23,115 nucleotides of DNA from Opitutus sp. (lineage in GTDB: Bacteria; Verrucomicrobiota; Verrucomicrobiae; Opitutales; Opitutaceae): assembly GCA_009695065.1 (NCBI GenBank), contig SIBR01000051.1:1-23115 (forward strand), in the 5' to 3' direction. Position numbers and translations under genes: made by a program. The notes under the pieces are model-generated. The model was not told the origin of the DNA. It searched no databases and was given only the letters and a program-made list of their open reading frames with translations. Below are positions 17,085-23,115 of this stretch, in pieces. Each line of letters begins with the position of its first letter. The stretch's first letter is position 1.

Positions 17085-17695
17085 TATTTTGGGAGGACGG
17101 GGTTTCCGGGGCTTGGGGTGTGCATTGGCTTCCCCAATTCTCTTGGCAGAGGACTGGCTTGCGCGCGCGTCTCCGCGCTGTCGGAGAGCGCGAGTTCAAC
17201 CGTCGCCCCGTGCTTGTCCGCCTGAGTGCGGACGACATTCCATGACATATTCCGGACGAAGCCGCTGATCGGAATCGGGTAGCGATGGCCTCGAAAATCA
17301 TAGGCGCAGTCCTGGGAATTCAGATCGACCTTCATGTCCTTCGGAAAATTGCGTGCGATGGCCGGCCAGAGAATGGGGGCCTTGCCGCGCCAGCCATCGG
17401 TGGCGCGGTAGTCGCGGGCGCGATAGAGCAGTTCCTGCCACCGCCCCCGCACCGTGCAGCGCAAACTGGTGAGTTCGGCGCCAAAGCCAGGCGCCACCTC
17501 GGCTTCGACTCCCGCCGTTTCATCGCGCAGCACCAGAAACTGCCCGTCGGGGGTCAACTCGCGGTTGATCCGATAACGGGCATTCGCCGGTGCCGCAGTT
17601 CCCATCGGAGCCGAGATCAACGCCAGCGCGGCGAAGCCGATGGCATGTCGCCAAACGGGAAGACGGCCGCCGGACAGGATCGTAAACGGACTCAT
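17084..17695 (-). pseudogene. Truncated aldose 1-epimerase-like protein (N-terminal part)
   Basis: The open frame codes for 203 residues: a signal peptide (HAIGFAALALISAPMGTAA) and then the N-terminal half of an exported aldose 1-epimerase-like domain, with GFGAELTSLRCTVRG, GKAPILWPAIARNFP and YDFRGHRYPIPISGFVRNM. Mutarotases of this type are about 300-350 residues. Here homology stops after VELALSDSAETRA, just before the expected core strand region, and is replaced by about 25 residues rich in Pro. The later catalytic His and Glu are therefore missing. The His expected in the HGF motif is Ser here (ISGF), which also argues against activity. The stop overlaps the receptor start (TAATG), so even if non-catalytic the frame may act as a translated leader of the operon. 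It may have been cut by a deletion when the receptor was placed here. Confidence 0.7.
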
Positions 17696-17805
17696 GGGGT
17701 TGGTTTCGCGATGATGGGAACGAAGCCGCGGGCGAATTCAACTCACCAAGCATCCCCCATTTGGGGGAAGTGCGGTGAAAAACTGCCGTCCCCTTCGTGC
17801 CGCGG
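17696..17805. promoter_or_regulatory. Leader/promoter region of the receptor operon, after vapC
   Basis: This 110-nt gap lies between the vapC stop and the start of the epimerase-receptor-GH32-sulfatase unit, all on the minus strand. It contains the strong palindrome at 17753-17768, 58 nt upstream of the first start codon. The operon promoter is expected here; no confident -35/-10 boxes were assigned. Confidence 0.5.
17753..17768. promoter_or_regulatory. TCCCCCATTTGGGGGA palindrome
   Basis: The 16-bp sequence is a perfect palindrome apart from its central two bases: 7-bp arms TCCCCCA and TGGGGGA around TT. It lies between vapC and the operon start. There is no T tract on either side, which disfavours an intrinsic terminator, and the position suits an operator of the receptor operon. 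The LuxR-type regulator coded at 20071-20693 is a possible former binder. That link is speculation. Confidence 0.5.
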
Positions 17806-18234
17806 TCAGCGCGGCAACACTACCCCGAAGCCAAGGGCACGGGCAGCCGTGGCCTGCAGCTCGTCGTTGGTGAGCAACCGGCGCAGCCCGAGCGCTTCCA
17901 TGGCGGCAAGGTGGAGACGATCCGCCGTGCGGCAGTAGACGCCGGAACTCAGGACCTGCTGCCGGGCGATCCTGGCCAAATCGTATGGCAGGGCACGATG
18001 TTGGAAAGGGTCCATCCCGCGAAAGCCCGCCATGACGCGGCCGATCCGTGCCGCCTGGCGCGCCGTAATTTTTCCGCCCAGCCGCAGCGCCAGCAAAACC
18101 TGTTCGGCTTCGAACTCCGCATAGGATGACACCACCACCACGGGTTCGTTTCCGACCAATTCCCGCACCCGGGCGGACTCCGGTTCATCCACCAAGAGTT
18201 TCCAAAGGCAGCTCGTGTCGACGTAGAGGCTCAC
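17806..18234 (-). CDS. vapC: VapC-type PIN-domain toxin
   Basis: PIN-domain toxins are Mg-dependent RNases, often cleaving tRNA, and are held inactive by their partner antitoxin. The 142-residue product starts with GTG at 18234 and reads MSLYVDTSCLWKLL, with the first acidic residue at Asp6. SSYAEFEAE provides the second (Glu40 or Glu42), and TADRLHLAA (Asp105) and LLTNDELQ (Asp124) complete the acidic set. Length is normal. The GTG overlaps the stop of the antitoxin gene by four bases (GTGA), indicating translational coupling. The pair sits exactly at the boundary between the intact sugar genes and the decayed genes that follow. Confidence 0.92.
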   Translation of the reverse strand: MSLYVDTSCLWKLLVDEPESARVRELVGNEPVVVVSSYAEFEAEQVLLALRLGGKITARQAARIGRVMAGFRGMDPFQHRALPYDLARIARQQVLSSGVYCRTADRLHLAAMEALGLRRLLTNDELQATAARALGFGVVLPR

Positions 18235-18509
18235 CGGGATCTACCGCCAAGGGCGCGCTCCGCCCGTTCCTCCGCCAGACTTTGATCGGAGGTGAAGGAT
18301 GGTGTTTCGCTCTCCCATATTTTCCGGATGAGCCTGGCATGCTCCGCCGGATCGAAGCGCTTCGCAGACCGCTTGGCCGCCGATCGCGGCGGCGCCAGCA
18401 ACGCCACGGTTGCGCCATCGCGGGTCACAGTGAGTTCTCCGACTGCCGCGAGCCGTTTCTCGACGGCGGGCCAGTTCTGGCGGAGTTCGCGAATGGTCAC
18501 GGTTTCCAT
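18231..18509 (-). CDS. vapB: VapB/Phd-type antitoxin
   Basis: The 92-residue product (METVTIRELRQNWPAVEKRL) shows the N-terminal Phd/YefM-like DNA-binding pattern IRELRQNW...VTRDGATVALL, followed by a charged, likely disordered C-terminal tail (SDQSLAEERAERALGG) that would wrap the toxin. It precedes vapC with a four-base overlap. Such antitoxins usually repress their own promoter, and an operator-like palindrome lies eight bases upstream of the ATG at 18509. Fold family is inferred from sequence pattern only. Confidence 0.9.
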   Translation of the reverse strand: METVTIRELRQNWPAVEKRLAAVGELTVTRDGATVALLAPPRSAAKRSAKRFDPAEHARLIRKIWESETPSFTSDQSLAEERAERALGGRSR

Positions 18510-18516
18510 AACCTAA

Positions 18517-18532
18517 GTGAAACATGGTTCAC
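18517..18532. promoter_or_regulatory. Operator-like palindrome of vapBC
   Basis: GTGAAACATGGTTCAC has perfect 5-bp arms (GTGAA and TTCAC) around a central CATG, with only one mismatched pair. It sits eight bases before the vapB start. This is where the antitoxin or the toxin-antitoxin complex is expected to bind for autoregulation. Confidence 0.6.
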
Positions 18533-18568
18533 GGAGCGGTCAAGCGCGGGGGTGCAATCCGGCCCATG

Positions 18569-20078
18569 AGGCCACCGGACATCCCGAACTCGTCGACGCC
18601 ATGGTCTGCATTCGCGGCGTGAATCTGCACGGCACCGATGCGCAGCAGCAGGCGTTTCTGCCGATGAATAACGCACACACGCTGGCCGACATCGAGGTCA
18701 TCACCCCGGCCACCACTCGTCCGTTCGATCAGCCGCCCACGCCTCTCGCCAGTCTCATGCGCAGTACGAGTGTGGCCGGCGCCGGGCTCCGCCTCCGCGC
18801 CCGCGGCGTCGTGACCTTTGTGGGCCAGGGGGATTCCTTTTACTTCGAGGACGAATCGCGCGGCATCCAGGTCTTCCTGCGCGAAGCTCCGCGTCCGGTG
18901 GTGGGCGAGACCGTCGACGTGGTCGGGTTTCCCGAGCCCGGGGCCTTTTCCCCCGTCTTGCGCGACGCGGACTGGCGGCCCACCGGCGAGAGGGGCGCAC
19001 CGGTCCCCATCGTCGTATGCCTGGCCGAAGCGACGAAACACGACGGCCGCCTGATCACGGTGACAGGACGCGTGACCGAAATCGTCAAGGGCGATCGCGA
19101 CGTCGCGCTCACGCTCGAATCGGACGGCCGGCTCGGTCGTGTCCACATTTCCAATACCACCGGCCGCGATTGGACCGCAGGCTCGATCGTGCGCGCGACG
19201 GGCGTCTGCAGCGTCGAGATTGGCGACTGGGAGTCGTTTGTCGCGTATCGCAAGCCCACCGGGGTTTCCCTGCTCACCCAGAGCCCGGAATCCATTGTGC
19301 TGATACAACCCGCGCCGTGGTGGAACCTCACGCGCGTCGTTTGGTTTCTGGCGGCCTCCGTGCTGTTTTCCGGCGGCGCGCTGGGTCTGGTTTGGTGGCG
19401 GACCAAGGTGCGGCTGCGCGAAGCCTCCCGCACCGCGAGGCCGCCCACGCGCAATTCGTCGCGGTCATCGCCGAGCGCAACCGGATCGCCCGCGAGATCC
19501 ACGACACCATGGCGCAGGGCTTCGCCGGCATCTCCGTGCAACTTGAGGTGCTCAACGACCGGCTGCCCGGCGCGCCGGAAAAACTCCGGCGACACCTTGA
19601 CCTCGCCCGCGAACTCGTGCGGACCAGTCTCGACGAGGCCCGGCGCTCCGTCTGGAACCTGCGGGCCCAGGCGCTCGAAGAGGCGGGGCTGGCCCACGCG
19701 CTGTCGCGCCTCGACCAGCAACTCTCCGACGGAAGCAACGTCACCTTCGAGCTTCGCGTCGACGGTACTCCCCGCACCCTCCTCGCCGATGTGGAAAACA
19801 ATCTCCTACGAATCGGCCAGGAGGCGATCACCAACGCCACGCGCCACGCCGGCGCGAAGCGTGTTTCCCTTACCCTGTCGTATCTGACGGACGGGGTTTG
19901 CCTCGTGGTCAGCGACGATGGCAAAGGCTTCGATCCCGAACGCGTCCGCCCCTCGAGCCGCGGAGGGTTCGGGTTGGCCGGAATTCGCGAACGCGCCGAG
20001 GCGATCCACGCGTCACTCACCATCATCCCGGAGTCCGCCGGCGGCACCCGCCTCGAGCTCCTCGTCCCTCATGTCTGA
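18569..20078 (+). pseudogene. Sensor histidine kinase (HisKA_3 type), 5'-truncated and frameshifted
   Basis: The first part (about 18569-19434) codes for the sensor region: HPELVDAMVCIRGVNLHG, then a second OB-like repeat (RLRARGVVTFVGQGDSFYFE) and a membrane segment (VVWFLAASVLFSGGALGLVWW). The kinase part continues in a different frame from about 19434: AERNRIAREIHDTMAQGFAG with the phosphorylated His, then EAITNATRHAG, VSDDGKGFDP and GFGLAGIRERAE for ATP binding. The switch is explained by one missing base near 19424-19434. The start of the gene (export signal and most of the first repeat) is absent; homology begins only about 40 bp after the vapBC operator. An open frame with GTG at 18517 exists, but its first residues do not fit the family. 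The gene overlaps the regulator gene by eight bases. Confidence 0.82.
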
Positions 20079-20693
20079 GCCCATTCGCATCCTGATTGTC
20101 GACGACCACCTCGCCCTGCGCATCGGCCTGGCGGCGATGGTGTCGTCCCATTCGCACCTGAAGGTGGTCGCCGACGCGGCGGACAACTCCGGTGCCATTG
20201 CCGCCTGTGCCGAACACCGCCCCGAGGTTGTGCTCATGGACTTGCGCCTGCCTGGCGGCGGTGGCGTGGACGCCACGTCGGCGATCCGCCGACGTTGGCC
20301 CGCCACGCGGGTGTTGATCGTCACGACCTTCGACGGCGACGAGGACATCCATCGCGCGATTGAGGCCGGGGCCAGCGGTTATCTGCTGAAAGGACTTTCC
20401 AGCGCTGAATTGGTGGCGGCGATCGCGGCGGTCCATCGCGGCAAGACCGTGATGCCCCCGGCGTCGCCGCGCGTTTTCGTGAGCGCGTGCTGCGAAAAGA
20501 TCTGTCGCCCCGCGAACTCGCCGTGCTGCGCCTCATCGTCGATGGACGCAGCAACAAGGAGATCGCCCAGGAACTCCAGATCGGCGAGGAAAGCGTGAAG
20601 ACCCATTCCAAATCGCTTTTTCAAAAACTCGGCGTGGCCGACCGCAACCAGGCGGCGATCGAAGCGATTCGCCACGGCATCGTGCATCTTTAG
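20071..20693 (+). pseudogene. NarL/LuxR-type response regulator, frameshifted
   Basis: ATG 20071 opens a receiver domain: RILIVDDH with the acidic pair (11-12), VVLMDLRLPG with the phosphorylated Asp57, VTT at 84-86 and GYLLKG with Lys107. The frame then runs out of register near a CCCCC run at 20455-20459. As read, it ends at 20598 without a DNA-binding domain. The missing domain lies in another frame at about 20462-20693: LSPRELAVLRLIVDGRSNKE then GEESVKTHSKSLFQKLGVAD, a classic LuxR helix-turn-helix. Restoring one base gives a normal 207-residue regulator. It is paired with the broken kinase upstream, by overlap of start and stop. Its stop faces that of the PLP enzyme remnant three bases away. 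Confidence 0.85.
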
Positions 20694-20696
20694 GTG

Positions 20697-21419
20697 TCAG
20701 GTTGCCGGACCATTGAAGGAGATAATCAGCCGGTCGAAATGAGCGACCTCGTCATCGAAGAGGGCGCGCCAATACTCCGGCTGCCACTGGGCGTTCAATT
20801 CCGCGGGCGTTTTCCCCTGCTGATCGACCCACGTGTAATACTTCAGATTGTGGATCGCCTTCCGGTCCGGGTGGGAGAGTTCCTTGAAATTATCGAAGCC
20901 TTGGTGCGCCAGCGGGCCGGCGAAATCGGCGATGGCCGCGCGCCGGGTGTACGCCCCGCACTGCGTCCGCAGCTCCGCGAGGCGGGATTGGTAGAGCTGC
21001 ATCGAGTCCGTGAATACGGTGAAAATCACATCGTTCCCGTCGAGTTCGAAATGCTTCGCGGTCTTGATCGCCGCGAGCAGGTTGCAGACGCTGGAAATGC
21101 CGAGGAGCCGAAGCCGCCGGATCTGGCGGGTGGTCACGCCGAGCGAGGCGAGGTGGTCGCGGCCGGCGGGCTCGTTGAAGAGCCGGGCGAGGCGCAGGCA
21201 GTCCTCGTCATCGATCGCCGCGATGGTGCCGGCCGATCCGGTGGCGGACACATACGCGGCGGCGCGGAGCCCGGCCCCGCGGAGCCCGGCGAACACCTCC
21301 GCGATCGCCGGGCCGGTCACATTGTAGTGGAAAATTGGATTCCCGAATTCCTCGAACTGGTTGAAGATCACGTTGGCCTGATCGAGGCACAAGAGCGCCG
21401 ACGGGTCGGTCAGAGGGTT
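20697..21419 (-). pseudogene. PLP-dependent (cysteine-synthase-like) enzyme remnant, N-terminus and an internal part missing
   Basis: The frame reads ALLCLDQANVIFNQFEEF, HYNVTGPAIAEVF, YVSATGSAGTIAA, then IDDEDCLRLARLFNEPAG, LLGISSVCNLLAAIKTAKHF, FTVFTDSMQLYQSRL and a C-terminal HNLKYYTWVDQQGKTPAELN. This resembles the C-terminal two thirds of a fold-type II PLP-dependent protein. The phosphate-binding GSAGT loop is present, but the PLP lysine region upstream is gone. From my memory of the family, about 50 residues should separate GSAGTIAAGD from AIDDEDC; here they are directly joined, so an in-frame deletion is likely near 21216-21222. The 5' end runs without a stop into the alcohol dehydrogenase remnant, so no real start codon is visible. 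Activity is not expected. Confidence 0.75.
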
Positions 21420-22040
21420 CGGCGAGCCGCGACACGAGCGCCTCGATGCCGTGCGTCAGCGTATCGACGCCCACCGCCGCGGTCAGGGCCGGCGGCATTG
21501 ACAGCGTGAGCTCGTAGTCGACGAGCGCGACCGCCGGCAGCAGGTGCACGTCGAACATCATCATCTTCACGTCATTCGCCTCGTCCGTGATTATTGCAAC
21601 CTTGGTCATTTCGCTGCCCGTGCCAGCGGTCGTGGGGATCGCCACAACGGGTGCGCCACCGTGAGGAACCTGGTGCCGGCCCATGGAGCGATTGAGCGGC
21701 GGCGGATTTGTCGTGAGCAGCGCGATCGCTTTCGCGCAATCGATCGGCTGCCCCCTCCCAGCGCGACGATCACCTCCGCCCGCGACTCCCGGTTGCGGGC
21801 GAGTCCTGCGAGCACGTTTGCCTCGGTCGGATCCGGCTGCACGCCGGCGAACAACGCGACTTCGACTCCGCCGCCACGCAGATCGGATTCGACGCGCGGC
21901 GCGAGTCCGGAGCGCACGATGAAATCGTCCGTGACGAGCAGCACGCATCGGGCCTGGAGCCGCTGCAACTGGGCCGCCAGCTCGCCGAGCGCGCCGCCCC
22001 CACAGACAATCGTGGCCGGAATATTGAAGGTTGTTTTCAC
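21420..22040 (-). pseudogene. Iron-containing alcohol dehydrogenase, frameshifted and C-terminally truncated
   Basis: From a GTG at 22040 the frame reads VKTTFNIPATIVCGGGALGE, LVTDDFIVRSGLA and EVIVALGGGS, the nucleotide-binding part of group III alcohol dehydrogenases. It then loses register at about 21747, where one C seems to be missing (GGCAGC followed by CGATCG). The continuation in the next frame is IDCAKAIALLTTN, VVAIPTTAGTGSEMTKVAII and GVDTLTHGIEALVS, with the metal ligands Asp and His of DTLTH. After this, at about 21420, similarity ends and the sequence passes into the PLP enzyme remnant. The two later metal-binding His residues are absent. About 207 of some 380-400 usual residues remain. 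It lies 88 bp after the BNR-protein stop and was probably co-transcribed with it. Confidence 0.8.
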
Positions 22041-22128
22041 GCGCGGATGCGGGTCTCGCGCCGCGTCCGCGCGCGGATCACCGGCAACGGTGTCGGGTGA
22101 TCCTCCGAGGGCGCATCCCGGTTTGAAT

Positions 22129-23115
22129 TCAGCGGGATTCAACCCCCATTGCCGACGGCCAGTTGCCGTGCACCATGTCGAACAGGACGGGCTTTCTCGG
22201 ATTCACGACGGCGTGCCGGATTTGTCGCCGATGCCACGTATAGGTCACGTGCACCAGTCCGTCACGGGTTTGGATGACGGCGGGATACGAAAACTGATAC
22301 TGCGGCTGCGGCGCCCGGTCCGGCTCAACGAGTGGTTCGATCACCAATGCCGCCTGCCACATCTTCCCGTCGACCGAGACCGCGAAATTCAACGGCGCGC
22401 GAATTCCCTTCGTGGTACCGGCCTTGACGCTGCTATGGTTATATATACCAGCAGGTATCGTCCGTCGCGCAGCGTCACCCCGTCGATTCCGGAGTTCGGA
22501 TTCGGCAATTCGGTGAGCGACATCTCGCCCCAAGTCTTGCCGCCATCGCTGGACCAGATGTCGAACACCCTGCCCTGTTTCGTGCGACCCAGCGCCTGCA
22601 GGCGATTGCCAGGATGAAGCAGCAAGGTCGGCTGGATGGCTCCAATTTTCAGGCCGTCGTTCACCGGCCCGATGTACTGCCAGCTCCGGCCGCTGTTGGT
22701 GCTGCGCTCAAAGTGCACGCGCCATGTTCCGCCGAGGGCTGACGGCAGCTCGATGCTGGAGCCGCTCAGAATTGAGCCATCGGGAAGCAGCACAGGCTTG
22801 TTCTTAACGGAATCGACGCGGCTGTTGTAGAGTCGCTGCGAAGCGGACCAGATTTGTCCGTCGTCGGTCGACCGCTTCACGTAGGCCCACCATTCGCCGG
22901 TCTTGTAGAAGAGAACCAACGGGCCGTTTGGCACCCGGAACAGCACCGGGTTGAACGCGGCCACGCGCGGATTCTCGGTTTCCGCGCCGTTCGCAATTTC
23001 GCGCGGGGCGCTCCACCGGCCATTCACCAGCCGCGCGCACCAGATGCCGACATCCGGATTTCCCTCCTTCGTGCCCTCGAACCACGCGGCCAGCAGGCCG
23101 TCGTCCGTTTCCACC
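22129..23115 (-). pseudogene. BNR-repeat/sialidase-like exported-enzyme gene, frameshifted, partial
   Basis: The gene enters from beyond the window end. The first frame (23114 down to about 22445) reads DGLLAAWFEGTKEGNPDVGI, NPVLFRVPNGPLVLFYKTG, KRSTDDGQIWS, ERSTNSGRSWQYIG and WSSDGGKTWGEMS: three Asp-box repeats of the sialidase/BNR propeller. At (TA)4, 22440-22447, the frame slips. The natural continuation YNHSSVKAGTTKGIRAPLNF, with YPAVIQTRDGLVHVTYTWH near the end, is in the next frame and stops at 22129. The expected VYNHSS junction is restored by removing one TA, so a 2-bp expansion is the likely lesion. Such proteins are annotated as exo-alpha-sialidases, but substrates vary widely. The N-terminus is outside the window. 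Confidence 0.85.

Noticed and set aside
1..23115. CRISPR array, tRNA, rRNA, prophage or complete insertion sequence
   Set aside because: No regularly spaced repeats, clover-leaf sequences, rRNA-like blocks, phage structural genes or transposase motifs were seen on either strand.

Overview
The window is GC-rich DNA from a Gram-negative polysaccharide degrader. The best guess is a Verrucomicrobiota member of the Opitutaceae type. The basis is TonB-dependent receptors with an N-terminal carboxypeptidase-regulatory-like domain and no SusD partner, many exported S1-type sulfatases, GH32-like and other beta-propeller enzymes, a BNR/sialidase-like protein and a HisKA_3/LuxR two-component pair. No rRNA, tRNA, CRISPR array or insertion sequence was recognised, so the assignment is an inference from gene content.

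Layout. (1) 1-8.4 kb is a sulfatase-rich catabolic region: the C-terminal part of a TonB-dependent receptor (2-1411, +), a sulfatase (1651-3252, -), a divergent sulfatase (3410-4846, +), a convergent sulfatase (5038-6483, -), and a secreted propeller-type glycosidase-like protein (6810-8441, +). Two related hairpin repeats lie in gaps next to sulfatase genes (1515-1579 and 6586-6637). (2) 8.44-10.26 kb looks like an accessory insert: a 66-bp REP/MITE-like hairpin, a 19-bp perfect-arm palindrome, and an AAA ATPase of the DUF4143 type. (3) 10.3-17.7 kb reads on the minus strand as one probable operon: truncated aldose-1-epimerase, TonB-dependent receptor, GH32-like enzyme, sulfatase. The first pair overlaps as TAATG and the last pair is 13 nt apart. 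It looks like a compact uptake-and-digest unit for a sulfated carbohydrate, possibly fructan-like. (4) 17.8-18.5 kb is a VapBC toxin-antitoxin pair with an operator-like palindrome. (5) From 18.5 kb to the end every gene is broken. They are a histidine kinase that has lost its 5' end beside vapB and carries a frameshift, its response regulator (frameshifted before the HTH), a PLP-dependent enzyme lacking its N-terminus and an internal segment, an iron-containing alcohol dehydrogenase (frameshifted and cut in half), and a BNR/sialidase-like gene (frameshifted at a TA repeat).

How it fits together. The receptors would import oligosaccharides, exported sulfatases would remove sulfate esters, and the GH32-like and propeller proteins would act on the glycan. 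The decayed two-component pair next door may once have regulated the 17.7-10.3 kb operon, whose leader holds a strong palindrome. No sulfatase-maturing enzyme lies in the window. The two most unusual signals are the tight cluster of broken genes beginning exactly at the VapBC locus, and a GH32-like enzyme lacking the usual acid/base glutamate beside a sulfatase and a receptor.
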